Source: Xiphophorus maculatus
Lineage: Eukaryota; Chordata; Actinopteri; Cyprinodontiformes; Poeciliidae
Length of the DNA stretch: 64,000 nucleotides
Direction of reading: 5' to 3'
Assembly (NCBI RefSeq): GCF_002775205.1
Contig: NC_036455.1
Span: 4,068,501-4,132,500 of the forward strand
Shown here: positions 24,004-37,100 of the stretch, piece after piece
Layout: each line of letters begins with the position of its first letter
How positions within the stretch are numbered: position 1 is the first letter of the stretch
Notes under the pieces: model-generated
Databases searched by the model: none
Told to the model about the DNA's origin: nothing
Seen by the model: the letters and a program-made list of their open reading frames with translations, nothing else
Position numbers and translations under genes: made by a program

Positions 24004-24424
24004 CCCATTTTTGGTCAAATTGTTGATTGGTTGTCTGATCAATCAGTTAATAGTTCTATGATGATCTGGACAAATCAGCTTAGCATCCTTTGGCTTTTTT
24101 GAAGTGTTAAGTAAAAAAAAAGCCAAGCACTGTCATGGTTTATTAATACCTTGTACAGGATATGAGAGCTTACAAGATTAGACCCTCATGAACACGGGAG
24201 AGTAAAAAGCTCTGTCAGACAGACTCAACACATTGTTTTCATACCCAGGACAGATTATTAAGGTCTGGAGAGACAGTCTTCCTGCAGAAAACATAATGTA
24301 ATCTGGGTGTGCAGCTCAGACTGGCTCATTTGGTGATAGTTCATAAACATTAAAATAAGACATAACATGATCATCAGATTAATACCCTGTAATGACATTT
24401 TCCTCCAAAGAGGTCTGCAAAATT

Positions 24425-24552
24425 CCATCCATCCATCCATCCATCCATCCATCCATCTTCTTCCGCTTATCCGAGGTCGGGTCGCGGGGGTAGCAGCTTC
24501 AGAAGGGAGGCCCAGACTTCCCTCTCCCCGGCCACTTCTTCCAGCTCTTCCA
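24425..24552 (-). mobile_element. 5'-truncated Rex3-like (RTE) LINE tail
   Basis: Read on the minus strand, this is the very 3' end of a LINE reading frame (WASLLKLLPPRPDLG-like) followed by a (GATG)n tail at 24425-24457. A GATG tandem tail and severe 5' truncation are hallmarks of the teleost Rex3 retrotransposon. A perfect 12-bp target duplication, gtctgcaaaatt, lies at 24413-24424 and 24553-24564, which proves a retroposed insertion. Confidence 0.82.
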
Positions 24553-25837
24553 GTCTGCAAAATTTCACAACATATTTAATTTAATGAACAACAGGATCCT
24601 GTACAACAATATGTCACCCTCAGCCCTCTGGGTTTCATACATAAAATATTAGGAGTTCAACATTCATTTAAGCTGCAAAACAATGTAACTACAGTACATG
24701 TAAAGTCTGCTGGTATCACTGTGGATATTTCTGCATTAGTTGCCAGAAGGCAGCAGGATCAAAAATAACTGTGGCTGCTTTTCCGCTTTTAGTCTCCTTT
24801 GAAGTGTGTGCAGACAACAGCTCTCAGTGTTGTTTCATAGATGGGTTCTGATCTGTTTTTGGCTCATGCATTTTAGATTGTAACAGACTTCACTCATTAA
24901 ATCAGTCTGTTGATGTTTTGGGATCTTACAGGAGACCCTCACCTATATTTTGGCCAGAGCTAAATCAACTTTACTTGTGTCACCTTCTGTCGCTTTGCAG
25001 CTTCATATTTTCTCAATCAATTCCACCCAAAAATGTAGGACATTTCCTTAAACTCTAATCACAACCTTTGCCCTTTTAAGTCCTATTTGTTACCTCTCCA
25101 AGTGAGTCTTGTTTATCTTTTTTCCTCCCAGCAGATCAGACCGAAGCAATTAACTTGACCAGAAGATAAACTGGCACACGCTGAAGATTTAGGGCACGGA
25201 GCAGATTTGCCACTTACCAGCCCCAGCAATTAGGGAGGCTGAAAATATCCCCTGATTCGTTTCACTTTCTTAACAGTCAGAGGAGGATTTGCAGCAGAGG
25301 AGACTAACTGAAGATGTGCTGGCTTCTGTCCACAAAGCCCAGAAGAATTGACACTCAGCTACCAACTACAGCAGTGTGGATTTACAAGCTTTTGGCAGGA
25401 GGCTTGAATTAATTTGAAGCCTTGCAGATGTGTATAATTTAGGACAACATAATTTAGAAACATTTGTGGTGTGTATAACTAGAACACAGTGAGGACGCAG
25501 TAGTTTTTTCCCTATAAAAACAAACTAAATGGGGTAGATTTTTTTATGTTTTTCTGTGCTGAGTGAGATATTTAATGAGAATAAGGAATGAGAATATTGA
25601 AATATAAAATACAGAAGTATTTATGCAAACTGAGCCTTCCCACATTTTGTCACGTTACATACAAATATGTTAAAGTATTTGAATTGCTTTTTGTGTGGAA
25701 CTAGAAATATATGCTCTATTCAGTTTTTCACAACTAGAAGTGTGAAAAGTGCGGCATCCACACAGTGAGAAGAATATATATTAAATATTGCAATGGTTTT
25801 TCAGAAAATGTATTGAAATTCACACCAGATGTTTGTT

Positions 25838-26150
25838 GCATCCTAGGTGCACAAAGGAGCGTTATCACAAATCATTCCTCCCAGCAGCATCACTGCTCCT
25901 AAAAAAAACCTGAACGCTTACATCAATGCAGCTATTTTAAGTTTTTTATTTGAAATAATATCCCTGCTGTTGTTTAGAATATTAAAATATTTAATTTCTT
26001 GTTTGTCGCATCCTGCACAAAGGAGCGATTTCACAAATCATTCCTCCCAGCAGCTGTAAGACTCTATAACCATCACTGCTAACAAAAAAATTGAACGTTT
26101 ACATCGATGCAGTTATTTTTAAGTTTTTTATTTTAGATAATATCCCTGTT
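25838..26150. repeat. Tandem duplication of a degraded LINE-like segment
   Basis: Two copies of about 160 bp (25838-25999 and 26003-26150) share 'gcacaaaggagcg', 'cacaaatcattcctcccag' and 'aagttttttattt'. The phrase around TNHSSQQL and DSI resembles the C-terminal end of LINE reverse transcriptases. That family link is inferred from memory of such tails. Confidence 0.55.
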
Positions 26151-27415
26151 GATATCTAACATAGAATCACCCCAAAATAACACAAAGAGCTGTGAATACT
26201 TCAAAACGCTGTAATGAACAAATGGAAGAGCGTCTGAAGAAGGCAAAACCATGGTGGATGATACCTGCTGTTACTCTCCCGCTGCTCTCCCTCAATCCAT
26301 CTTTAAATAGACGGTGTCTACAGATTAAATACAGTTTTTTTTTGTTATCCTGCTACTATCCAGTTGCACTCCTTCCACCCTTTGCTTCTTGTATCTTTCC
26401 AGTCAGAGGCCGCTCTATTATCTTTGCACCCATCTGTCACACGGATTTAGATAAATTCGTGATGCTGAATGTCATTGTTATGACTCTGGCCTTTAATACT
26501 CCACCCTATTGCTTGAATCGGCTGGCATATTTGATATTTCATAATCTCATCACCCCACAATCTCTATTTCACCTGAATAATCTTCAATACTAATCTGCTG
26601 AACTGATTGAGGATTACGTCTTCTTTTTCCCCAAAGTGTTTCAAAAATACACTTATCTCATAAAAATAATGAGTCCAATTAATGAGATTATAGATGAAAT
26701 GTAGGAAAATGCCATTTCTGGGTTGACTTTAAGAACATTTCCAGCTTGATCTTCGGCCCCAGGGGTCTTTACACATTCACATTTGTGCACATGCACACAC
26801 AAACCATCCGGGGGGATGAAAGTCTGCCAATCCCCTCTGACAGATGACCCAGTCGTTGCCTTTGCAACATCTGCAACTTAGTCCTCGCTGTCATTAAGCC
26901 CCATACGAGCTTTAAGGAAGAAGCCCTGACGCGGACGATCACAGAGCGACTGAATGAATGTCTTTAGATGTGATGGATATCAACGAGCCCAACTCAACGT
27001 GTTCAGGGAAAGTTGTTGAGCTTCAGCCGAATCCATGGGAGGAGCTCTGGGGGGATCCGCAGGGAAAGTTCACACGTGAAGGGAGCGGACGTCTGAAATA
27101 TTAGGCTGTTAATGCAACCAAGCTGAATGGTGCTGAATCTTTGTTTAAACGTTCTCGAATGAAAATGATCCTGTTGAGACCTTTTAAGGAGTTCACTTTG
27201 AAGATCTTTGCGATTCGGGCGAATGTGACCTTCAGGACTGAGGGCTAAAATACTTCGGTGGGAAACAAGCAAAGCCGTTTTTAATCCTCGCTGTGGATTG
27301 TGTTAAGACCCGAGCCTGGACAGTAAGGTAGGATCAAAAACAATAGAAGAAAACCTTTGGATCTGCAGCCATGCAGGGGTACGGAAAAGGATAAGGGCCA
27401 CTGCAAAGAAATAAA

Positions 27416-27945
27416 TCAGACTTTTTTCTCTGAATTCAGACTTAAATTGCAGAATTCTGACATTTTTCTAAAAATTCTCACTTTTTTTTTTTTTTACCGG
27501 AATGCTGACTTTAATCTCAGGTGTAAAGTCAGAATTCTGAGATTAAAGAAGTCTTTAACGAGTTTCTGAGATTAAAGAAGTCTTTAATATCAGAATACCC
27601 ATCTAAATCGCAGAATTCTGACTTTTCCTCAGAACTTGTGGGGGTTTTTTCTCAGGATGCTGATTTTAATCTCAGAATTAGTCAGAATTCGGAGATTCTC
27701 CTGCATAATTCTGATTTAGGAATTCTTTAATCTCAGAACTTTAGACATTTTTCTCTGAATTCTCACGTTTTGTTCTCAGAATTATGACTTTAATCTCAGA
27801 ATTAAAGTCAGAATTGTGAGATTAAAGAATCCTTTAATCTCACAATACCCACTTTATTCGCAGAATATTTACTTTAATTTCAGAATTATGACTCTAATCT
27901 TCTGAGATTAAAAGTCAGAATTTTGAGAAAAAGTCAGATTTATTT
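27416..27945. repeat. Degenerate minisatellite of ctcagaattctgacttt-type units
   Basis: The stretch is made of variants of 'cagaattctgactttaatct' in both orientations (for example 'tctgagattaaagtcagaat'). It contains many EcoRI-like gaattc cores. It ends about 245 bp upstream of the kcnn3 start codon and may overlap the promoter or 5'UTR. Confidence 0.8.
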
Positions 27946-28190
27946 TTCTCAGTAGCCCTAATCCTCTTCCATACAAAGTGACAACCTTTGCATACCTGAA
28001 TTTTTTAAATGTGAGCATATGTGAGGTGTCGAGATATGAGAGATGAGAAAAATCTCTGCTCACTAAGCTTCAGCTGCAATTTTCCGTCTAACTGCTGCTA
28101 CCATCTGTTCAGACTCTTTTTACCCTCTTGCTTGTTTTGTCTAATACGTTCACTGGTCTTCTGTTTGAACCTTAAAAGCATCTCTTCCCC

Positions 28191-31100
28191 ATGGAGCATT
28201 CCCCGTCAATGAACTCAACGGTGGTGGATGGAGACGAGCTGGAGGACCACAGGCCCCTCCTGCCACCAAGGATTGTCGCCCCACCTCAGGCCTACTCGCC
28301 CCAATGTGGGATACACCACACAGTCCAGACACCCATCGACCACTCCGCATGGCTGGACAGAACCCAGGCCCTGGCTACCACGCCTTTGTACAACGGCCAC
28401 CTCTACGTCACTGCGACGCCTCGAACCAACAGGAGGAGAGAGAAAACCAAGAGCAAAGAGAAAAAATGCGAGAAACGGCTGCAAAATCCAGGTGTGAAGG
28501 AGCGCAACCACCAGAGCAAAACTAAAACTCTGAGCGCAAACACACTCCAGGAGACGGTTACGTCCTTCACCGATGTGCCCATGTCCCCCAGAGGATCACC
28601 CTTCAAGGGCCACAGCAGGTCCAACCTGGATCTCAGGGATGTTGACGGTCGAGGGTACCGCAAGGCAGGCAACGTTTCTCTGGAGATGCACGACCGCCAG
28701 AGCCTCCCAGAGATCATCATCACCAGCAAGGACGACAACCTCCAGCAGCAGCAGCACAAACACAAGGCGCTGCAGTATCACCAGCATCCGGGGGAGGCCG
28801 AGGGGCCGCTGCCAGGGGCCAAGCGCTTCACCAGGAGCCCCAGCCCCAGTCCTCAGCACAGCCCCAAACGCAAGGAAGACGCCAACAAGGACTCGTACTC
28901 GCGGACGCACAACATCGGCTGGCGGCTGGTCCGCAGGAGGGCCCTGTTCCTGAGGAGGCAGCGGCTGAATGACTGCGCCCTGGCAGTGGGGCTGTTCGGG
29001 GTAGTCATGATGGTGATGGAGACGGAGATGTCCTGGAGCATCTACAGCAAGGTCAGAGGGCTTCTGGAGTGCAAGGGTCATGCAACAAATCACACTGCAC
29101 AGCTGCATCTTTAATATGTCATCATATTAATATATCATCATTCCTGATGTTAGAAACAGCAGGAAAATGCTGTTTTTATCTGTTTTAAATCCATTTACAC
29201 AGGATTGAAGCCATTTCCTCACTTTTATATCCCTGAAATATTTGTATTTATCACCATGTACATATATTACATACAAAAATGTCCAATAAACTCTCAGCTT
29301 TACGTTTCATGGGGTTAATTTTAGGGTACAGAAAACAAATAAAAGATCATTCATAGTAAACACTGCAAAAATACCAAATCTTACTAAGTATCTATGACTA
29401 GTTTGACTTATTACACTTGAAATAAGACAAAACTAACTTACAAGTAACTTTTCAGCAAGATATAGGAGTTTGTTTTGGGCCAATAATTTCTTGATATTGA
29501 TGAAAAAGTGCTAGTTCCACTTGCAGATTATTTTATTTATAACAAAGAAATAATGTCTTGATAAGTGAAATAAGGATTTATTTATTTTTAGTAATAAGTT
29601 CCTATATGGAGCTGAAAAGTTACTGTCTTACTTCAAAGTGTTCTATAGCAATTATTCCAAAAATACTTGGCAAGATTTTGTTTTTGCAATTAATGCAAAA
29701 AATATATATATAATAATAATAATGCACGGTAGTAGAATTTGCAAATGTATTGTTTTGAAGTTGCTTTTATTCAATTGTTCTGATTTTGTTTCTCGAAATT
29801 GATTTTAATAAGTCTTAGATTGAATGTGAATAATTGTCCATGTGCTGCTTCTCCTGCAGAGCTCCATCTACTCGCTGTGTTTCAAGTCAGTCATCAGCTT
29901 TTCTACGCTCATCTTGTTCGGCCTCATTGTGGCGTACCACTGCTGTGAGGTGCAGGTGACCCAGCTGTTCATTCTTACGTGACCAAAAATTATCCCCAAT
30001 GTGTCTCTTAACATCTCTGAAATTAAAGAGTCCAACCATTTATCTGTGACATTTAAAAAGTTTCTTATCTGTTGGAAAATTTCTTTCTTAAATTGTTTCA
30101 AATAAACGTTTCAGGGTTGTGTATGGGAATATTTTTGAAATAGCACTTTTTTGAACAAACTCAACACCTCACCCTCAGAGGAGAGCGTTATATAACCTGC
30201 TTTCTGATTTCCCAATCACTGCTGACCTGGTTTAGCACAGTGACCCAGTGCTGGAGGAAAGCAGGGCAATATTTTAGGACTGATCCTTAAATATTGGTTT
30301 CCTCCCATCTTTAGTTTTCTCAGGAAGCTGGAGTTTAATTATAAATAAGGTAGATTAACATTTCCTTGAAGTTTGGAATCTGGTAAAAATCACCAATTAA
30401 AATAGCCTTCTCCAAACAAGTAAAAATATAGAAAGCAAGATGTTTTTCTCTTGCTATAAGTAAAGAAATCTGCCAATGGAATGAGCTTATATTGTGTTAA
30501 TATTTGTTTTTATTTTTTTTTTACTAAAACCAAGCTCCTAAATCTTGCTGATAAGTTACTTGTAAGTTAGTTTTGTCTTATTTTAAGAGTACTAAGATAT
30601 TTGCACAAGAAACTAAACAGAAATTGTTTAGATTTTGTGTTTCTGCAGTGAATGTTGCAGGATGGGGTGTCTTGAGTTGCAAATATTTTTAAAAATCAGC
30701 TAAGGAGTAACATAAAAGTGCTCCTCAAATTATTCTAGTTTGTTTTTAAACATTTTTAAATAGATAAAACTGATGTCTTCCAAATCTGGCAACTACATTC
30801 TTATAAAGACATAGAAGAAGAAATTAATACATTTACTTATGGGGACCATATGGACAAAAGTGGATCGTCCACAGGTTAAATAATGGTCCCATGTTAATTT
30901 TCACAATAGGTTTAATGTGTAGAATAATAGAAATTGGTTTAGAACAACTTTGGGTAAAAACTGGGATATGTTGTCCATGTTGTCTTGATGTTTCTAATTC
31001 CCATTTGCCCAATGTTCATTATTAGAAGATAATTTAAAGTCCCAATTAGTATCCTTCCAGACTAGCAAAATTTATATAGGACCCACGTACACATACATGT

Positions 31101-34100
31101 TGGGATTCATATTCTCCCTGGACTGGGACCAGTACATTTCAGAAAGAATGTTGGCTGTCCAGTAACAAAACAAAAACTATTTACCACCAATCTAACCTTT
31201 ACATGAATGTTTTGTTGCCATCAATTCAACAACTAATTAGAATAACAGTGGGCTAAAGAGTATGTGGTATTCTGTGTATACTGTGGTATTACAGTACATA
31301 CCACAGCATACTGTGGTATTACAGTACATACCACAGCATACTGTGGTATTACAGTACATACCACAGCATACTGTGGTATTACAGTACATACCACAGTATG
31401 CTGTGGTATTCCTCTTTTAAATGGGAAATGTTTTGATTAGTTTTGATTACACAAAATTTTACCAAGTATTTTGGTCTAGTTTCTAGTGCTTGTATCTTAA
31501 TACATTTGAAATAAGACGAAACTAACTTACAAGCAACTTTTCAGCAAGATATATAAACTTGTTTTAAGTAAATATTTCCTTAATATTAATTTAGAAAAGT
31601 AGTAGTTATACTGACACTGGGGGAAATGTGAACTGATATCGTTTCATAAATATTGAGGAGTTATTGTCTTAAAACAAGCTCATATTTCTAGCTGAAAAGT
31701 TTATTGTAAGTTAGTTTTGCCTTATTTAATGTGAAATAAAATATTTACACTACAAACTAGACATAAAGATTTTGTGTAGACCAAAACTAAATCCAACTTT
31801 GGATAGAGTCCTTCCTTAGAATTGCTTCAGCTAAATAATTTCTTCTCTTCCTTGTGACAGCTCTACGTTCATGACATTGGTGCAGAGGACTGGAGAATAG
31901 CCATGACCACCGAACGCTTCGCCCTGATCGTCTTGGAGCTCTTCATAGTGGCCATCCATCCTTATCCGGTGGGAATACTGGCATACTTCCAGAAGACCAA
32001 AGTCCGCACAACCCTCTCTGAGACTGAGCTGGAGATCATGCTGGCTTTGCCCATGTTTCTGAGACTGTACCTGCTGGGTCGGGCCATGATGCTGCACAGC
32101 CGCCTCTTCACAGACACGGCCTCCCGAAGCATCGGAGCCCTGAACAAGGTGGGGGCGAAACTCCTTGACAAGCGTTCTTTAATCTGGCCTGACTGAATCG
32201 CGCCAATTTGAAAGGCTGACTTGTGTAAAATGAATCAAGAAGACAAATTCAAGACTCAGGTTTAATTTTATAAAGCAGTGTTTCCCCACCCTGGTCCTCA
32301 AGGCACACTGTCCTACATGTTTTAGAGGTTTCCCTGCTTTAATGTGCCTGATTCAACTGATTGCAGTTCAACAAACGCCTGTTGATTAACAGTCATCAAT
32401 TGAAATCAGCTGGACTGAAGCAAGGAAATACCTAAAACATGCAGGGCAGTGTGCCTGGAGGACCAGGGTTGGGAAACACTGTTATAAAGAGTACAGGCTG
32501 AAAACAACCTGCTTAGGATATGATTTATGAAATTTGGAGTCTGTTTTGGACAATGACTTGAGCTGCCATTCGATTTTGTACATTTCATCCTCATCTGTTT
32601 ATATCTTGTTGTGTCTAGGTGGGCCGAGAGGTCTGTAAAAGTGTGACGCTTGAGGTGTGACTAACAGTTTCACTTTCACGAACCCTGCTGGTTTCACATG
32701 CCAGACATGTCCCTCACTGACTCCCTTCATGTGCCCGCTTTCATTCCCATATCTCAACATGTCCACCTGGCTAATCCCTCCCTTATAACTGCAATATAAA
32801 AGTGATGAAAATGACGCCTGCATCCCTCCCTCCTCTGCAAAACCAAACCTATTGTCCATGTATCGAGCCAGATTGCGAACAAGTTTTCTTATCCCTCATC
32901 TCCTCTGTGTTATGTAAGGATTATCTGACAGGTGCTATTCTAAGTAGTCTGGCTAAGTAGTGCTCTTGTGTCAAAATGATGACGTAATGAGTGGATTTTT
33001 TTATCGCCAGATCCACTTTAACACCCGCTTCGTTGGAAAAACGTTGATGACTACCTATCCTGGTACTGTCCTGATGATTTTCAGTGTTTCTCTGTGGATT
33101 GTGGCGGCGTGGGGCCTACATGTGTGCGAGAGGTATGTGTGTGGAGAGCATTTGATGTGGAAGCGACACATAATTTCTGGTTTTAGTTTGCTGAACTACA
33201 AAATCTTTACAAAAGTTTTAAGTCAGAACTTATTCCTTCAGGCATTTTGAAGGAGTTTCAAAATTGATAAATAGTTTCCCAACTTTATGAACAACACTGG
33301 CTAGAGGACATATACATGCTGACGTATAGAAGTACTTATGAATGTATTGTAATTTGCATTAGTGAAATAATTTGTCCTCAGTGAATAGGGTGTGAAAACC
33401 GGTAGCAGCCCAGGGGCCAGATTCTTGTAAAGTCCGGCCCTGGGTGTGGTGCATGTTGATGCGCCACTATTTATAAGTTGTTTTTTTACCGTTTGTGATT
33501 TGGAAGAAATTTAAAATGACTTCAAACCTAACACAGTAAAACAGTAGTAAGGGTTGACACCGTGATGTCAGTAACGTCGTAACGCAGTTCGCTAATCCGG
33601 CGGCTTTTTTCAGTAACAAGTAAACTAACGCGCTACTGTTTACAAACTAGAAACCAGATTAAAGTTACTCATCCAAATCGCTTTGCGTTTTTGTCGTTTT
33701 ACTATTTATTTATTCGTTATCCCACGCAGCGACATAAACGTCAACAATGGCGGGAGGAGAGAGATGCGCGTTTTCTAGCCGGAAATGCAAGAAATATTTT
33801 GAGTTTATGTCAGCTAAAAATTACAATATCAACATACTAGCGACAAAGTGCTTTTGTTACACCTTTGAAAATAGGTGGGACAAAATAACGAGTTATTTTT
33901 TGAAGGCCTATTTCAAAGAAAGCCCCCTAGTGGAGGATGGAGACATTACCAATCGCTCCCAGATCAGGAATACGAGCAGATTGTTGATGTTCGGATCACA
34001 ATTTCCTTGAATAAAATGTCACAAACATTAATACATGAAAAATTTTAACTTTACAACAATTTTCTGTCTGTATTTATCTTTGTTTTTCCTTATATAAACT

Positions 34101-37100
34101 AACATGAATTAGTATTTATTTTGTTAATTCCTGATTGCCATTTTTATGTTGAGGCAGCAGGGGGCGTTGTTGGCAGCTACTAAAAAGCTACTAAAAGTAA
34201 CTTAAAACGTAACTTGTAATCTATCTTAGTTAACTTAGTTACTTTTAAACTATTTTATTGGATTATTTAAAATCAAATTATCAGTAAAGTAACTACTAAT
34301 TGCTCATTTTTAAGGGGTAATCAGTAATAAAGTTACTTTTTCAAAGTAACTATGCCATCGTTGGGTTGACAGGGGAAGAAAATTGTCTTGTTTGTCCCTC
34401 CAGGCACCACAATTACAGAGACCTTAGCAGCAACTACATGGAAGCCCTGTGGATGGTCTCCGTCACCTTCCTGTCCATCGGTTACGGAGACGTGGTCCCT
34501 CACACTTACTGTGGCCGCAGCATCTGCCTCCTCACTGGGATCATGGTGAGACAGAGGCGGGGAGTTTGATCCACGTGAAGTTCAATCCCATCAAACCCTA
34601 AATACTGGTTTCTCACCAGGGGGCGGGATGCACGGTCCTGGTGGTGGCGGTGGTGGCCAGGAAGCTGGAGTTGACCCGAGCTGAGAAGCACGTCCACAAC
34701 TTCATGATGGACTCTCACATCTCCAAGAGGGTGAACACTGACAACTACAGCTGCAACAAAACTATTGTTTTAGTTGTCAAAATTGGCACATTCTACACAT
34801 TTCTCATTTAACCACTTGAACCTTTGACATATAAAACATTCGATCCCACATCCTCTGGAATGGGTGTGGTGTATTTCTGGGTTTAATCCGTTAAATTTGA
34901 ATGATTCTTGTTGCTGAAGATTTGGAACATTGAAGATTTTAAATTTTAACTTGATATGAGCTTCAGGCATCAGACAAGACAAACATTTCTCTGCAGGGAA
35001 GAAGAGGAGTAATTGTTTATTTTCCATTAAAAATGTCTATTTAATCATGGTAGCCTACTGAAATTGCTCTGAGTATAATTTCAAGTATTTCCAGCGATAG
35101 CGTGTGAAATTATTTTGAAAATATTTTCTATCATTAAACCGTATGATCTTCTGAAAGCTGAACGTCCAACTCAATGGACACCAGGAGTTGGGATAACAAT
35201 TATTAATTGTTACTGTGCAAAGAAAAAAGTATTCGAAAGGATTTTATAGCGTATTTGTGATTTCACAATTAATTTATTGTATTTGTATTGCTGATGTTTT
35301 TTATGAATATAAACTCTGACTTTCTTGAACTAATTGTAAAAAATATATGTCTTTTCCTCTAGTGAAATGCTGAAAGGGCGTAAAAATTAGTTGGATAAAA
35401 CATTTGTTTGCTATGTATATTAGGGCTAAAATATTAAATTAAATAATTTATTTTATTAAATTTTTATGCTGGGGTTTTTTTTTATCAGTGTAAACTCTGA
35501 CTGTGTTGAACTGCTAGTAAAGAAAATTATTTTTCCCTTGATTGCAATGATGAAGATTTTGTTGGATAAAATATTTGTTTACTCTTTACATAAAAATCCC
35601 ATCTATATATTAAAATAAACAATCCAATTCCTTTAAAAAAAAAACTAGAAAATAAACATTTTATTGCCTAAAAGACATTAAAATGTGAATTTGAACCAGC
35701 TGAAGATAAAACTGCCACTTGAGGCTTTTTGGGTAAAACATATTTACAGACAAAGGTGTCTTTATAATAAGTGCAAAATTAAAGTTTTGGCTTAATTACT
35801 GCTCTGGATATGTTGGGATTATTTAGCATATTTTGAGTCTGTATATTCCAGTTAGTTGGCTTTTGTCAACTATTATATTAGTTGCTGATTATTTCAATAA
35901 TCGATTCACCAAGACTATTCCAATTAATTGTTTCAGCCCAATTATAATCATACGTGTTTTATCTTTTTTGACATCTTTAATAAAGATTGACATGAAAAAT
36001 TGTGAAAAATATGCAACCGGGGTAAAAAGTTTGTGTGGGTTAGTAAGAATCCAACAGAAAGGGATTCAGAAAGACGAAGATGCTAACCTGGAGGATTTAT
36101 TTACAATCTATTTTCAATATGAAAGTCGATAATGAGTCTAAACGACTTATGGGGCTCTCAATAATATATGCGGCTTGTTGGTGTTAGTCAGCACATCCCG
36201 TAAAAACAGCACTTAGAGGTTAGGTGCATAAACACGCAATAACTCCTCGTGATTTTCTGCGCCCTTTCACCAGATAAAAATTGCAGCAGCAAATGTGCTG
36301 AGAGAGACTTGGCTCATCTACAAGCACACTAAGCTGTCAAGAGAAAGAGACCACACCAGAGTCCGCATGCACCAGAGGAAGCTGCTGCTGGCCATCCACC
36401 AGTAAGACCACAGGAACCTGCCGCCTTTTGAATTTGGTTTCCATCTATCATCCGATCCCACAGAGCAGAATCAGTAGTTTATGGAATATAATTTCCAGTA
36501 TTTTCCAGTATGATCCAGTAGTTTTTGATTTTTTTTTTTTGCAGGTTTCTCCTTTTCTGTGTCATCTCTATAAAGTTGGTGTCAGTAAATTGTAAAGCAC
36601 AAAATTCTGATTTAATTTGGAATTCAAATACATTTTTGTGTTACTCTACAGTGCATTTCCGCATCATAGATTGCATCTGTGTTTGCTGTTTTACCTGCTA
36701 CATTTAGGAGGTATTTATTTTAAAGTAAATTAAGTTTTATTCATCTAAACATCTTTATTTGCCCAGTGTTGGCTGGTGGGCTTGGCACAGAAGATACAAC
36801 TCCAGGAAGGAAATATTTAATTTTGATGTAATTTATGTGCCAATCAGTGATTGATATTTCAATGATTCTACTTTAAAAGAGAACATGCTTAACCTAAAGT
36901 TACACCGTCTCACTAGTTTGTAGTGCAAATATCTTAGCACAAGATAAAACTAACTTACAAGTAACTTTTCAGCAATAAATAGCAGCTTTTTCGGTTAATA
37001 ACTCTTTAATGTTGATTGTTTTAAAAGAAGTTCTAGCTCTACTGCCAGATTATTTTACTTCTAACAATCATTTTTTTCTCATGTTTTCCCTTCATGACAC

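Larger units (their letters stand above)
24565..28190. other. Intergenic DNA upstream of kcnn3
   Basis: No coding exon is recognised here. 25110-25340 and 26640-27000 are complex, non-repetitive stretches that could hold regulatory elements. Two repeats (25838-26150 and 27416-27945) lie here. Upstream non-coding exons of kcnn3 may be present but cannot be recognised from sequence alone. Confidence 0.4.

Noticed and set aside
22482..24008. 508-codon minus-strand ORF of PTNQPTNPQ repeats
   Set aside because: It lies wholly in the TTGG/27-bp satellite. Several frames on both strands are open because the unit length is divisible by three and carries few stop triplets. There is no unique sequence, promoter or splice context.
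28215..29108. Long antisense ORFs over kcnn3 exon 1
   Set aside because: Shadows of a GC-rich coding exon. The plus-strand frame matches the SK channel N-terminus and splices correctly.
33747..34010. 87-codon plus-strand ORF starting MAGGERCAF
   Set aside because: It lies entirely inside a hAT-type element with a perfect target duplication. At most it is a transposase scrap, not a host gene.
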